From positions 2,148,501-2,212,500 of the forward strand of contig JAATWA010000001.1 in assembly GCA_013361095.1 (NCBI GenBank): 64,000 bases of DNA, given 5' to 3'. Positions within the stretch are counted from its first letter, which is position 1, and every line of letters begins with the position of its first letter. This document shows, one piece after another, positions 51,036 through 60,177 of the stretch. Source of the stretch: Pseudanabaena biceps. GTDB lineage: Bacteria > Cyanobacteriota > Cyanobacteriia > Pseudanabaenales > Pseudanabaenaceae. Position numbers and translations under genes: made by a program. The notes beneath the pieces were generated by a model. The model searched no databases, had not been told where the DNA came from, and was given only the letters and a program-made list of their open reading frames with translations.

Positions 51036-53456
51036 TTATTTCAAGGCGATTTTTTGAGGTGGGGTTGAATCTTTAGCTGCATTCTTGACATCACAGAGAT
51101 GATCAGGTAACGCGGAACCAGAGGGATCAAGTTTGTCGGCAAGATTAGGATATTTGATTCTGCCGTGGTTGCGTTCTTTCCAGACTTTGATAAATACAGG
51201 CGCAATTCGTTCTAAATCTTCCCAAGAGAGAGAACAGTCGGTGAGTTGAGCATCATCCCAACGAGCCTTAAATATTCGCATTAATAAAGTGTTGGCGGCT
51301 TCGAGGGTGGTATCTGTGCCAAGCGATCGCAAAGCAGCCTCGCAGGCATCCGCTAACATCACAACTCCTGTTTCCCTCGACTGCGGAATCGGTCCAACAT
51401 ACCGAAAATCTGAATCTACAACATGATTAGACCGCTTTTGGGCTTGACAGTAAAAATAAGCGATCGATATAGTGCCTTGGTGTTCGGGAATGAAAGCTTG
51501 TAACATTTCGGGCAGGTGATACTTTTGCGCTAACTTGAGACCACCCGAAACGTGTTCTTTGACAATTTTGGCGCTTTCCCAAGGATCATTAAGCAAATCA
51601 TGGGGATTAGGTTGCCCCATTTGGTTCTCGATAAAATACTCAGGGCGTAAAGTCTTGCCGATATCGTGATAGAGCGTACCTGTTCTTACTAACGTTGTGT
51701 CTGCACCTAGCTCACGAGCCGCAGCTTCCGCGAGATTTGCCACAAATAGAGTGTGTTGGAATGTGCCAGGAGTTTCGGTAACTAATCGCCGTAGAAGGGG
51801 GCGATCTAAATTAGCTAGTTCTGCTAGACGAAATGGCGTAAGCGCATAGGAAATATGCTCTAGATAAGGAATAGCTCCTAGGGCAATGATCGCCGCAATT
51901 AAACCACCTGAGGCATATTGCAAAGCCGTAATTGCCATCAGAAAAGGAGGGAGGGAGCCAGTGACGATCGCGATCGCAAGGTATACGGTGGCTTGGATCA
52001 AACCAATTAACAGCCCCGTGGCGGCAAGGTGCGATCGCGTAAGTGGACGATTGGTGATCGCGGCTGCCGCCATCGCTCCTACTAACACAGGACTGAAAGC
52101 TAACAAACTAGAGCTAATGGCGATCGCAAATAGTATTGATGACAGCCCCGTGATCAGCAACGCCATACGTGAGCTATAAAAGCTGCCAATGATTAACCCC
52201 ACACTGGCTAGGGGCAAAAACACTAATGTGTTAGGAGCCATTAACACCACTGCTAAGGCATTACCGACACAGATAATGCCAAGATTCATCAGATCTTTAA
52301 CATGGAGCTTTACTTTGAGTAAGTATTGCCATCGACGATTTGCATAGCCAAAGATGCCAAAAGCTAGAGCCGTGGAGCCGATCATCAAAATCAAGCCTTT
52401 GACATTGACTTGTCGTTGCGTCATCTTTAGCTCATCTAAAATGACAAATTGGCGCTCAGTAATTTTTTCGCCCCCTTTGACAATTACATCGCCTGCCCTT
52501 AAGGAAATTCTTTGGGTCTGTACCGACTCAGAAGCTTTCAGCGCTCTCTCAGCAGTACCCACATAGTCCAGCATCATATTTGGCTTAGCAGAAGATTTAA
52601 TCAGGGCGATCGCCATCAAGCGATGTTCAAGATTTGATGGCAGATTAACCAGATTGCTAATTCTTCTTTGCAGCATATTATCGGGCAGACCAACAATGAT
52701 CCCAGAAGCTTGTAATTCGACTAGAGCTTGGCGAATTAAATTTTTATTAGCTTCCCATTCTTCATTTGTCATCTCCAACAGGCGATCTCGAAACATTTCT
52801 GGCCCACTTGCCACTTGTTGCTGGGTCATCGAATAAGCGAGGCGAACTTCAGTTACTTTGTTGATCAGGTTCTGATAATTTTGAGGGCTGGTGTTGAGTT
52901 TATATATGACTAACTCAGCGAGAGCCAAACTCAATAAGTCTTGCTCTTGTTCTAACAGGCTAGTGATCGCATTGGGCCGATTGTTAGGATTAGTAGCCTG
53001 ACGATTTACTCTTTCCTGTAATAAAATCCAATCTGAATCGGTGATTTTTCTGAGATGTCTTTGCACCTCGTCACTGAGAGTTTTGCGATCTACATAGGGC
53101 AAGTTACCCGAAGAAATTCGGAGCTTGTCTCCGACTGCCAATAACTCTTCAAGATGTTTATTGGCGCTGATATTCATTTCGGGACTATCGCGATAAATTG
53201 GCACAATCTGCTGCTTAGCGATTTCCTTCGCCTGTTTAGTTGCATCTATATCGGTAGCAACTATTGTCTTAGGCGATCGCAAGTCTTGATCTATGAATGT
53301 ACCAATACTCAAGCGTGGTTCTGCGTAGAAACGCACACTTAATGCAGAAGTGAGGCAGACAAAAGTAATTCCTGTAACTGCCCTACCAAACCATTTTTGA
53401 GAAACGCAATGTCTGGATTGAGCGTAAGGAGAAGATTGGGTGGGATTAATTCCCAT
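51036..53456 (-). CDS. 7TM-HD family phosphodiesterase (PgpH-like, HDIG domain)
   Basis: 806 residues: one N-terminal helix, a periplasmic 7TMR-HDED domain (about 60-330), seven membrane helices (about 340-540) and a cytoplasmic HD domain with the metal-binding LYHDIGKTLRPEYF, KEHVSGGLKLAQKYHLP and LADACEAALRSL. Relatives such as PgpH hydrolyse the second messenger cyclic di-AMP, linked to potassium and osmotic control. Start at ATG 53456; domain order and length are normal. Confidence 0.93.
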   Translation of the reverse strand: MGINPTQSSPYAQSRHCVSQKWFGRAVTGITFVCLTSALSVRFYAEPRLSIGTFIDQDLRSPKTIVATDIDATKQAKEIAKQQIVPIYRDSPEMNISANKHLEELLAVGDKLRISSGNLPYVDRKTLSDEVQRHLRKITDSDWILLQERVNRQATNPNNRPNAITSLLEQEQDLLSLALAELVIYKLNTSPQNYQNLINKVTEVRLAYSMTQQQVASGPEMFRDRLLEMTNEEWEANKNLIRQALVELQASGIIVGLPDNMLQRRISNLVNLPSNLEHRLMAIALIKSSAKPNMMLDYVGTAERALKASESVQTQRISLRAGDVIVKGGEKITERQFVILDELKMTQRQVNVKGLILMIGSTALAFGIFGYANRRWQYLLKVKLHVKDLMNLGIICVGNALAVVLMAPNTLVFLPLASVGLIIGSFYSSRMALLITGLSSILFAIAISSSLLAFSPVLVGAMAAAAITNRPLTRSHLAATGLLIGLIQATVYLAIAIVTGSLPPFLMAITALQYASGGLIAAIIALGAIPYLEHISYALTPFRLAELANLDRPLLRRLVTETPGTFQHTLFVANLAEAAARELGADTTLVRTGTLYHDIGKTLRPEYFIENQMGQPNPHDLLNDPWESAKIVKEHVSGGLKLAQKYHLPEMLQAFIPEHQGTISIAYFYCQAQKRSNHVVDSDFRYVGPIPQSRETGVVMLADACEAALRSLGTDTTLEAANTLLMRIFKARWDDAQLTDCSLSWEDLERIAPVFIKVWKERNHGRIKYPNLADKLDPSGSALPDHLCDVKNAAKDSTPPQKIALK

Positions 53457-53664
53457 GGTTTAATGTCTCTGCTTCAAAAAATTCATAAGAACAAATACAA
53501 GCGGCTTACAGAAATTTTGATCCCTGCAAGAGTTAAAACGCAAAGTCTTTATTTTATCCTAGCCATTAAAAAAAACACGAAAAGCTATACTTTGTTAGCA
53601 ATTTTCTAGGTTTTCTGCGCCGAAGGCGCTGCAAAATCCAAAATTGATTTCACAATAAAAATAG

Positions 53665-54118
53665 AAAGAGCAAGACATAAGCCGGGTTCTGTTTCAAGAG
53701 TCTTATCAACCCTCTTAGCAGTTATCTATCTGGGATATTTGTTACCAAATACCTCTTGCGGCACACACTTAGGCGCGATCGCTAAGCTTTCACTAAGCAA
53801 TTACCCTAAGCAACGGATTCAAGTTTGAGTGAAGATCGGTAGACTTGTATCCTCTCGCCTTGCTTCCAACTGGGGTTTACCGAGCCAAAATCTCACGATT
53901 TTGCTGGTGCGCTCTTAACACACCTTTGCACCCTTACCAGATCAAGGCAAAAGTAAATTTACTTAAATCTGGCGGTATCTTTCTGTGGCACTATCCTCGC
54001 GATCGCTCGCACTGGGAGTTATCCAGCAGCCTGATCTTCGCGGAAGCCCGGACTTTCCTCAAAACAGGTGATCAAAATAAATTTTAATTACCTATTTCGC
54101 AACTGCTCGCTTACTCTC
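53665..54118 (-). ncRNA. rnpB: RNase P RNA (type A)
   Basis: The minus strand reads GAGGAAAGTCCGGGCTTC near the 5' end, then CCACAGAAAGATACCGCC, GGTAAGGGTGCAAAGGTG, GGTAAACCCC and ends ACAGAACCCGGCTTATG, the conserved core of bacterial RNase P RNA. It forms the catalytic part of the enzyme that matures tRNA 5' ends. The 3' CTTGCTC stretch (about 53668-53674) can pair with AGCGAG near 54105, defining helix P1; the ends are accurate only to about 10 bases. A cyanobacterial HIP1 site sits in a variable helix. Confidence 0.93.
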
Positions 54119-54178
54119 TCTAACTACCATTATGTACTAAAGGCTACAAAGCTTTAATAAGTAGCTATATCTGCTTAG

Positions 54179-54224
54179 AACCAAAATCGAAGAAGGGAGT
54201 TGCGGCGCTTCTTCGGTTTTGGTT
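54179..54224. repeat. 17-bp-arm palindrome
   Basis: AACCAAAATCGAAGAAG against CTTCTTCGGTTTTGGTT, one mismatch, 12-base loop. First of four palindromes in the gene-free stretch 54119-54799. Confidence 0.8.
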
Positions 54225-54252
54225 CTGGTTTGAGCGCAAAGTCTTGAGTAGT

Positions 54253-54305
54253 CCAAGAAAAATTTTGAAAGGCTGGCAAAGCCAGCCTTTCAAAATTTTT
54301 CTTGG
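54253..54305. repeat. Palindrome of the GGCTGGC family, full-length copy
   Basis: Perfect 25-bp arms CCAAGAAAAATTTTGAAAGG-CTGGC, loop AAA. Flanks GCGCAAAGTCTTGAGTAGT on the left and GGGTTTTAAGAAATTGCAAA-GCAGTGTA on the right define the typical element ends. Confidence 0.9.
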
Positions 54306-54473
54306 GTTTTAAGAAATTGCAAAGCAGTGTAATTTAATTTCTTTTTTTTAGGTGGAACAAATGCAGACAAGTTATAGGTCTGTAATAACTGGGCTTATAA
54401 AATTGCACCGCACTTATAAATTGCACCGCACTGTAAGCTTCACTGATACAGCGCTTTGCGCTTAATTAAACCC

Positions 54474-54524
54474 CAGAGAGATTTTGGGAAGCGGCGCGGA
54501 GCGCCGCTTCCCAAAATCTCTCTG
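54474..54524. repeat. Palindrome with both conserved flanks
   Basis: Perfect 24-bp arms CAGAGAGATTTTGGGAAGCG-GCGC, loop GGA. Left flank TACAGCGCTTTGCGCTTAAT-TAAACCC; right flank TACTACTCAAAGCCTCAATA-GGTTGTA. Same ends as other copies with an unrelated stem. Confidence 0.9.
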
Positions 54525-54578
54525 TACTACTCAAAGCCTCAATAGGTTGTAGGTAGCTCGGCATAATTAAATATAAAA

Positions 54579-54621
54579 TCAAAACCTGTGGCGATCGCTG
54601 TGCGCGTGCCACAGGTTTTGA
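54579..54621. repeat. 14-bp-arm palindrome with TAGCTCGGCATAATTAAA flank
   Basis: TCAAAACCTGTGGC and exact complement around a 15-base HIP1-containing loop. The upstream TAGCTCGGCATAATTAAA recurs as TAGCTGGGCATAATTAAA before the palindrome at 59993; the downstream AGTGCAAAGTGCTGTA is the usual end. Confidence 0.85.
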
Positions 54622-54799
54622 GTGCAAAGTGCTGTAGGGTTAAGGCTACTTAATTACATGAAAATAATATTTAGCAAAAACAAGTTGGTTTGCTAAACTA
54701 TCTCCATATTCGAGGCTAATAAAAAAAGCCGCAGATCATCTTAAAACCTTTGATCTAAATCTTGATCTAATTTGCTTACAGCTCTGAGTAACTAACTAA

Positions 54800-55609
54800 A
54801 TGATGAAACACTTTTCAAAAGGGATATACACTCTCATCCTGTCCCTGATGTTAGTAATTATGGCAGGAGTCTCGCAAGCTGCCGCCGCTGGTCTCTTGAG
54901 GGTGTTGGTTAAGGAAGAGAACAGCTCCAAGATGTCTGTCGCTGTAACTCAGCCATCAACCTTACAAGCTTCAGGACAGCCAAACCGCCGCCTTGATCCA
55001 GGCCAGTGGTATACATTCTCAATTAATTCAGCCTATCGCATCACTCCTAGCAATAATGGTTTGGTGCAGGTCGGCAGCAATCTTTATCCTGGCGAAGTTG
55101 AGCTACGCGCTTGGGATAACAAAGCGATCGCTGTTAATGTACTGTCTCTTGAAGAATATCTTCGGAGTGTCGTCCCTAGTGAGATGCCCGCTAGCTGGCA
55201 CATGGACGCTTTAATGGCTCAAGCTGTCGCTGCCAGAAGTTATGCCGTTAATACACAGCGCCAACGTAAATGGGGAGAGGCTCCCTATGATTTAGTAAGT
55301 GATACTCGCGATCAGGTCTACAAAGGTTTTTATCGATACGATGCCCAATCAGGCAGAGCGATCGCCCTAATCCATAGCCGCAGTGATCAAGCGGTTGCTT
55401 CCACAGCAGGCTATATGCTCAGACCGGGTTTTAAGGGTTACTATCGCGCCCGTTTACCTCGTAATTGGATTAGTTGGGGAGGCGGCTATATGCCCGTTTC
55501 TGATGGTCAGCATTTAGATCAAGAAATGACGCAGCAAATGGCAGAAAGTGGCTGGAATTGGGTGCAAATCCTTGCTTGGTGGTATCGTGACGAGCCAATT
55601 AAAAAATAG
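54800..55609 (+). CDS. SpoIID/LytB domain protein
   Basis: 269 residues with a signal peptide (TLILSLMLVIMAGVSQAAAA). The SpoIID core is visible as LYPGEVELRAWDNKAIAVNV, LSLEEYLRSVVPSEMPASW and MAQAVAARSYAVNTQRQ, with DTRDQVYKGF beyond. SpoIID in Bacillus is a lytic transglycosylase acting on denuded glycan; here the conserved PSEMP glutamate is present. Most likely an envelope protein acting on peptidoglycan. Start is the first of two methionines. Confidence 0.9.
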   Translation: MMKHFSKGIYTLILSLMLVIMAGVSQAAAAGLLRVLVKEENSSKMSVAVTQPSTLQASGQPNRRLDPGQWYTFSINSAYRITPSNNGLVQVGSNLYPGEVELRAWDNKAIAVNVLSLEEYLRSVVPSEMPASWHMDALMAQAVAARSYAVNTQRQRKWGEAPYDLVSDTRDQVYKGFYRYDAQSGRAIALIHSRSDQAVASTAGYMLRPGFKGYYRARLPRNWISWGGGYMPVSDGQHLDQEMTQQMAESGWNWVQILAWWYRDEPIKK

Positions 55610-55709
55610 CTGATTAGTAATGTATTGCAAGTCAAGCTAAAGCAGGGGTGGCGGGGCATTGTGCCGCCACTCTTTTTTGTATATATAACCTTAGTGACTG
55701 GAGCTAATT

Positions 55710-55991
55710 ATGGCGGCGACAAAATTATCTAAAGTAGAAATTTCCTCAGCAATCGCGCAGCTAGCTGGCTGGGCAGTAGTCGATGACAAATTACAAAAAA
55801 ACTTTAAATTTCGTGACTTTGTGGAAGCCTTTGGTTTTATCAGCAAAGTGGCAATCATCTCTGAAAAGATGGGGCATCACCCTGAGCTTTTCAATGTATA
55901 CAATAAAGTCAGGATTGATCTAGTTACCCATGATGCGGATGGCATCAGCGCTTTGGATATAGAGCTAGCCCAAAAAATTGACAAGCTATAG
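55710..55991 (+). CDS. phhB: 4a-hydroxytetrahydrobiopterin dehydratase
   Basis: Pterin-4a-carbinolamine dehydratase, 93 residues, full length. Signature EKMGHHPELFNVYNKVRIDL holds the catalytic histidine pair, preceded by FRDFVEAFGFISKVA and followed by THDADGISALDIELAQKID. The enzyme dehydrates oxidised tetrahydrobiopterin; in cyanobacteria it may also have a regulatory role. It is preceded by a T-rich terminator-like region and stands alone. Confidence 0.94.
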   Translation: MAATKLSKVEISSAIAQLAGWAVVDDKLQKNFKFRDFVEAFGFISKVAIISEKMGHHPELFNVYNKVRIDLVTHDADGISALDIELAQKIDKL

Positions 55992-56002
55992 CGGCTTCCT
56001 TC

Positions 56003-56057
56003 CAAGTGAATAATTAGTGGTGTGCGGCTTTGCCGCACACCACTAATTATTCACTTG
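56003..56057 (+). terminator. Perfect 26-bp-arm palindrome after phhB
   Basis: CAAGTGAATAATTAGTGGTG-TGCGGC and exact complement, loop TTT. Confidence 0.88.
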
Positions 56058-56094
56058 AGATTGAGTAACTTGTGTGGACGTATAAAAACTAACC

Positions 56095-56131
56095 AAATAA
56101 AGGGAGTCGCTTTTTGCGCCTCCCTTTATTT
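56095..56131 (-). terminator. galE terminator hairpin
   Basis: AAATAAAGGGAGTCGC against GCGCCTCCCTTTATTT, one mismatch, T5 loop; the galE stop lies inside the stem. Confidence 0.8.
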
Positions 56132-57115
56132 ATGGCGCTTTTGATGCCACTGCCACGCGTGGCGCAAAATCATCTCCAAGTCGGCATATTTGGGCTGCCA
56201 CTTCAAGACCTCGCGAGCTTTTACACTACTGCCCACTAAAGCAGGTGGATCACCAGCACGGCGATCGCCCATCAGCACATTAATCGTTTGCCCCGTAACC
56301 TGTCTGGCTGTATCAATCACCTGCTTAACTGAGAAGCCATTACCATTACCAAGATTAAAAATTTCACTCTTATTCCCATCCAGCAAATACTGCAACCCCA
56401 ACACATGGGCTTCCGCTAAATCAGCTACATGGATATAGTCACGGATACAAGTACCGTCATCGGTAGGATAGTCAGAGCCATAAACTGTGATCGCATCGCG
56501 TTTACCAAGAGCCGTTAGTAAAATCAACGGAATTAAATGGGTTTCAGGTTGATGATCTTCGCCGATCTCGCCATCAGGGTCAGCTCCTGCGGCATTAAAA
56601 TATCTAAAAATTACTGACTTTAATCCATAGGCAACGTCGAAGTCCTGCAATATTCGTTCAACCATCAACTTAGTTGCCCCATAGGGATTGATCGGAGCTT
56701 GGGGATGATCTTCGGTAATAGGAATCTGCTGCGGCACACCGTAGCTAGCGCAGGTTGAAGAGAACACAAACTTTTTAATATTAGCGGCGACCATCGCCTC
56801 TAGCAAAGATAGAGTCCCAACGACATTATTACTATAGTACTTGTCGGGCTGGCTCACGGACTCACCGACATAGGCATAGGCGGCAAAATGCATCACCGCA
56901 CTAATTTCATAGTTGCTAAATAACTGATCCAATAAAGCGCGATCGTTAGTGTCTCCCACAATTAATTCTGCGCCGAGGGTCTTAGCTATATCTTGATGAC
57001 CATAGACCAGATTATCTAAAATCAAAACTTCATAATTAGCTTTTTGTAAAGACTTTACAGCATGAGAGCCAATGTAGCCCGCTCCACCTGTAACCAAGAT
57101 TTTTTGCTTACTCAT
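56126..57115 (-). CDS. galE: UDP-glucose 4-epimerase
   Basis: Interconverts UDP-glucose and UDP-galactose with bound NAD. 329 residues, family length. NAD loop KILVTGGAGYIGSHAVKSL, VMHFAAYAYVGESV, the catalytic SSTCASYGVPQ serine and YGATK tyrosine/lysine, CIRDYIHVADLAEAHVLGLQ and EIFNLGNGNGFSV. It supplies precursor for surface polysaccharide. It follows ylxR on the same strand but several strong palindromes lie between, so it is probably a separate unit. Confidence 0.96.
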   Translation of the reverse strand: MSKQKILVTGGAGYIGSHAVKSLQKANYEVLILDNLVYGHQDIAKTLGAELIVGDTNDRALLDQLFSNYEISAVMHFAAYAYVGESVSQPDKYYSNNVVGTLSLLEAMVAANIKKFVFSSTCASYGVPQQIPITEDHPQAPINPYGATKLMVERILQDFDVAYGLKSVIFRYFNAAGADPDGEIGEDHQPETHLIPLILLTALGKRDAITVYGSDYPTDDGTCIRDYIHVADLAEAHVLGLQYLLDGNKSEIFNLGNGNGFSVKQVIDTARQVTGQTINVLMGDRRAGDPPALVGSSVKAREVLKWQPKYADLEMILRHAWQWHQKRHK

Positions 57116-57174
57116 AATTCCTGCTGATAATCTTGATAATTATTTTCGACTTAAATGCACTCAAAAGTAAAATA

Positions 57175-57216
57175 CTGCGAATAATTGCGGCGCGAAGCGT
57201 AGCTAATTATTCGCAG
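57175..57216. repeat. 12-bp-arm hairpin upstream of galE
   Basis: CTGCGAATAATT and AATTATTCGCAG around an 18-base loop containing GGCGCGAAGCG. Confidence 0.6.
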
Positions 57217-57250
57217 ATACCCCCTTCCCATTGTAAAAATAGACATTAAA

Positions 57251-57301
57251 ACCCAAGGATCAGCGGTGCGGCGCGAAGCGCCGCACCGCTGATCCTTGGG
57301 T
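57251..57301. repeat. Perfect 24-bp-arm palindrome
   Basis: ACCCAAGGATCAGCGGTGCG-GCGC and complement, loop GAA. Confidence 0.88.
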
Positions 57302-57333
57302 GGGAAGAGAGTATAACTTGTTAGAACAAAGCC

Positions 57334-57386
57334 AAAACCCAAGAGAGGGTTGCGGCGCAAAGCGCCGCAACCCTCTCTTGGGTTTT
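57334..57386 (-). terminator. Perfect 25-bp-arm palindrome ending ylxR
   Basis: AAAACCCAAGAGAGGGTTGC-GGCGC and exact complement, loop AAA, directly abutting the ylxR stop. Confidence 0.88.
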
Positions 57387-57762
57387 ATGTCCTGACTTGG
57401 CTAGCTACAGCTATATTTTCAGTTAGTTGTAAACGGGATTTAAGAATTTCAAAAATTTCTGGAGGAATTGGTGTCCGTAGCGATCGCCCTAAACGATTTT
57501 TCTTTTGGGCTATTTGCAAACAAGATAGACTTTGACAGAGATAGGCTGAACGCCCTATGCCGCAATCAAGTTGAATTTGAAAACCTCTAGTGGCATTACT
57601 ATCTGGAACTTTTGCTTTATCCATCAAAAGATTTGCAGCAGTATTTTGGGCAATCGGCACTCGTACCACTCGCCAAAAGTTATCTCGTTGGGCGACACAT
57701 TGGCAACTAACACAACGGCGATATAGCTTTAGAGGCAAACTTAATTTACTCCTAGTCTTCAA
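57385..57762 (-). CDS. ylxR: YlxR family (DUF448) RNA-binding protein
   Basis: 125 residues, longer than the usual 80-95 because of an insertion in the middle. YRRCVSCQCVAQRDNFWRVV gives the family start and GRSAYLCQSLSCLQIAQKKN the GRSAYxC core. YlxR proteins are nucleic-acid-binding and are encoded between nusA and infB in most bacteria. Here a terminator follows and infB is not next. Confidence 0.88.
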   Translation of the reverse strand: MKTRSKLSLPLKLYRRCVSCQCVAQRDNFWRVVRVPIAQNTAANLLMDKAKVPDSNATRGFQIQLDCGIGRSAYLCQSLSCLQIAQKKNRLGRSLRTPIPPEIFEILKSRLQLTENIAVASQVRT

Positions 57763-57809
57763 AAAATTGCCAAAAGCAATTACAACTATCGCTAATTGTA
57801 CAGCTCTAA

Positions 57810-57861
57810 AAAAAACAAAAGAGAGTGATGGCTACTGAGCCATCACTCTCTTTTGTTTTTT
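57810..57861. terminator. Hairpin between nusA and ylxR
   Basis: Perfect 23-bp arms AAAAAACAAAAGAGAGTGAT-GGC, 6-base loop, eight bases after the nusA stop. It should lower ylxR transcription from the rimP-nusA promoter. Confidence 0.85.
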
Positions 57862-57869
57862 AGTCACGC

Positions 57870-59093
57870 TTATTCGATCTCCTCATCTTCTTCAGATTCA
57901 TCATGGCTAGGCAAAGCGTTAGTTGCGATCGCCTCCATTTTGCGATCCTCTTCGGCATAGTCATATTTTGCCAAATTTTTAATGTCGATTTTCCAACCTG
58001 TCAATCGAGCCGCTAGTCTTACATTCTGTCCCTCTTTGCCGATCGCGAGACTTAGCTGATCCTCAGGAACTAGCACATGGGCAATCCGCTCATCAGCATT
58101 AATGAGGCGCACTTCATGGATTTTGGCAGGACTCAAGGAATTGGCAATATAAGTCGAAGGATCGGGTGACCATCGGATCACATCAATTTTTTCGCCCCTC
58201 AACTCAGCTACCACAGCCTGAATCCGCGCCCCCCTAGAACCAATACAAGCACCCACAGGATCAACATCGCGCTCAAGGGTATCAACGGCAATTTTAGTGC
58301 GTGGTCCCACCGCAGGCGAAGGAGGGTTTGCCTCACGCGCCACAGCCACAATCCGCACAATCTCTTCTTCAATCTCAGGCACTTCGTTTGCAAACAAATA
58401 CACAACTAAGCCAGCATCAGCCCTTGACACCAATAGCTGTGGGCCGCGTCGAGAGCCTTCAAATACTTTTTTTAGATAAACCTTTAAAGTCATCCCTGGA
58501 CGATAGGGTCTCTCCCCAGCCAACTGCTCACGCTTGGGAAGTTCGGCTTCAGCTTCAGGTTGTCCAAAACCACTACTAACTGACACGATGACTGAAGTAG
58601 TTTCAAAACGAAGGACTCGTCCCTGTAACACAGTACCTTCAATATCATGAAACTCTTCTTGGATAATCTTGCGCTGTTGATCCCGTAACTTTTGAGCTAG
58701 TACTTGCTTAGTTTGGATCGCCGCCATTCTGCCGAAGTCGCCCTGTTCTGGCGTTACATCCACCACAACCGTACCACCTGCCTGAGCTTCAGGAGCAACT
58801 TCTAGAACCTCAGACAAGCCAATTTCATGATCGGCATCAATTACTTCTTCAACGATAGTCTTGGTTGCCAGTACTCGAAATCCTTCACCTTCAAGATCTA
58901 GTTCCACATCAAAGTTGTTAAAGTATTCCTCTTCAAAATTAATTCCATCGGAACGGTAAGTTTTACGAAAACGTTCATACCCCTTGAGTAAAGCTTCGCG
59001 CAAAGCATTTTGGACTGCGTGTTTGGGAAGATTTCGCTCCTTGCTAATCACTTCTACCATTTGTCCTAATCCGGGTAGGCTTAACAATGACAT
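57870..59093 (-). CDS. nusA: Transcription termination/antitermination factor NusA
   Basis: 407 residues from MSLLSLPGLGQ, which has GAAGGGA upstream; a frame 19 codons longer lacks conservation. N-terminal RNA-polymerase-binding domain (VISKERNLPKHAVQNALREA), an S1 domain (EGTVLQGRVLRFETTSVIVS), and two KH domains (RDVDPVGACIGSRGARIQAV; LAIGKEGQNVRLAARLTGWK). The acidic repeats found at the proteobacterial C-terminus are absent, as is normal in cyanobacteria. Confidence 0.96.
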   Translation of the reverse strand: MSLLSLPGLGQMVEVISKERNLPKHAVQNALREALLKGYERFRKTYRSDGINFEEEYFNNFDVELDLEGEGFRVLATKTIVEEVIDADHEIGLSEVLEVAPEAQAGGTVVVDVTPEQGDFGRMAAIQTKQVLAQKLRDQQRKIIQEEFHDIEGTVLQGRVLRFETTSVIVSVSSGFGQPEAEAELPKREQLAGERPYRPGMTLKVYLKKVFEGSRRGPQLLVSRADAGLVVYLFANEVPEIEEEIVRIVAVAREANPPSPAVGPRTKIAVDTLERDVDPVGACIGSRGARIQAVVAELRGEKIDVIRWSPDPSTYIANSLSPAKIHEVRLINADERIAHVLVPEDQLSLAIGKEGQNVRLAARLTGWKIDIKNLAKYDYAEEDRKMEAIATNALPSHDESEEDEEIE

Positions 59094-59148
59094 AAATTTT
59101 CCCTTCTTTAATTTTGATTTAGTTTTGTATTCTGTTGTGGATAGAGTC

Positions 59149-59187
59149 AAAAGCTATGATGCACGCTCAGCATGCATCGTAGCTTTT
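59149..59187. repeat. 15-bp-arm hairpin between rimP and nusA
   Basis: AAAAGCTATGATGCA against TGCATCGTAGCTTTT, one mismatch, 9-base loop. It lies in the rimP-nusA spacer and could act as an attenuator (inference). Confidence 0.7.
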
Positions 59188-59216
59188 GGGGTTTGATATT
59201 TAACTGCAGCTAGCTA

Positions 59217-59693
59217 CTAAGCAACTGTTGTTTCTTCAGCTTTAGCTAGTTCGACGCGCTCAACTACATCGCGAGGTATATTCACAATCCGTCCCTTAAT
59301 ACTAATCGTGATATGTGTTTCACTACGAGAGACGAGATGTCCAATCCAGCTTTGTTTGCCATCGTGAGGTTGATTGGCAACCACATTGACCATAAACCCT
59401 TTAAAAGCTATAAATTCGCGATCGCCTTGTATTTGTCGATCAGCACCTGGGCTGGATATCTCTAATACATAGGCATGAGGAATTAAATTAGCTTCATCAA
59501 GGGATGGCTCTAATGCACGACTCATTTTTTCGCAATCATCTAGCCCTGTATTTTGGTCAGGATTGCGAATATCAACCCGTAAAACTACAGGATTTTTATT
59601 GGTATATAACACAGCATCAACCACCTCTAACCCTAAAGGCGAGGCAGCTTCTTCGGCAATTTGCAAAATTTGCGGAATTAAGGGATGACTCAT
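59217..59693 (-). CDS. rimP: Ribosome maturation factor RimP
   Basis: 158 residues. ADAAASPLGLEVVD-like opening (read AEEAASPLGLEVVDAVLY), LRVDIRNPDQNTGLDDCEKM, ANLIPHAYVLEISSPGADRQ and a C-terminal SH3-like domain with KGRIVNIPRDVVERVELA. RimP assists late 30S assembly. It heads the conserved rimP-nusA-ylxR order on the minus strand. Confidence 0.93.
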   Translation of the reverse strand: MSHPLIPQILQIAEEAASPLGLEVVDAVLYTNKNPVVLRVDIRNPDQNTGLDDCEKMSRALEPSLDEANLIPHAYVLEISSPGADRQIQGDREFIAFKGFMVNVVANQPHDGKQSWIGHLVSRSETHITISIKGRIVNIPRDVVERVELAKAEETTVA

Positions 59694-59748
59694 AAAATTG
59701 ACAATCTAAGCTTATAGGGTGAGCATTTGTGCAAGTTCTTTAAAAAAC

Positions 59749-59777
59749 AAAAAAGTGGGAGAAATTCCCACTTTTTT
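59749..59777. repeat. 12-bp-arm hairpin
   Basis: AAAAAAGTGGGA-GAAAT-TCCCACTTTTTT, terminator-like, followed by ACAGCACTTAGCAACGCAAT, a diverged GCTGTA-type end. The gap 59694-60227 contains this and the next repeats and no gene. Confidence 0.75.
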
Positions 59778-59803
59778 ACAGCACTTAGCAACGCAATAAA
59801 AGC

Positions 59804-59855
59804 CAAGAGTTTAGTTAAGAAGATAGCCTTGACGACTTTCTTAACTAAACTCTTG
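59804..59855. repeat. Perfect 18-bp-arm palindrome
   Basis: CAAGAGTTTAGTTAAGAA and exact complement with a 16-base loop. Confidence 0.85.
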
Positions 59856-59992
59856 CATCCTCTTTCGCATCGGTAGACAACAGGATCTGTAACATTTACA
59901 GCCTTAAAGTACGATACAAAGACTTAACCAACTTAGTGGTTAGCTGTCACAAACATCATAATTAGCTGGGCATAATTAAAAAAACCAGAGTC

Positions 59993-60020
59993 AAAGCCAG
60001 TGGCGATCGCCACTGGCTTT
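59993..60020. repeat. 28-bp perfect palindrome with HIP1 centre
   Basis: AAAGCCAGTGGCGATCGCCA-CTGGCTTT, preceded by TAGCTGGGCATAATTAAA, the flank shared with the repeat at 54579. Confidence 0.85.
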
Positions 60021-60177
60021 AGGTTTTTATATAATTGCGACTAGCTACTTAGAAACAAAATATTTGTTAGAGGTTAGTCAATTAGCCGCTACAAGCAAAA
60101 AGTCTTTGTTCTTAATTCTGAATTTTATCCTATCACGAGCTTTATAATTATAGCCAAGTTCGTTAAGATAAGAACCT

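Noticed and set aside
53845..54087. 80-residue plus-strand reading frame
   Set aside because: It lies entirely inside the RNase P RNA gene on the other strand and has no protein family character.
54401..54440. Two short direct repeats of ATTGCACCGCACT
   Set aside because: Only two copies, no spacers of equal length and no neighbouring cas genes; not a CRISPR array.
60060..60175. Possible tRNA or small RNA in the gap before the ferredoxin terminator
   Set aside because: No cloverleaf or T-loop sequence could be traced.
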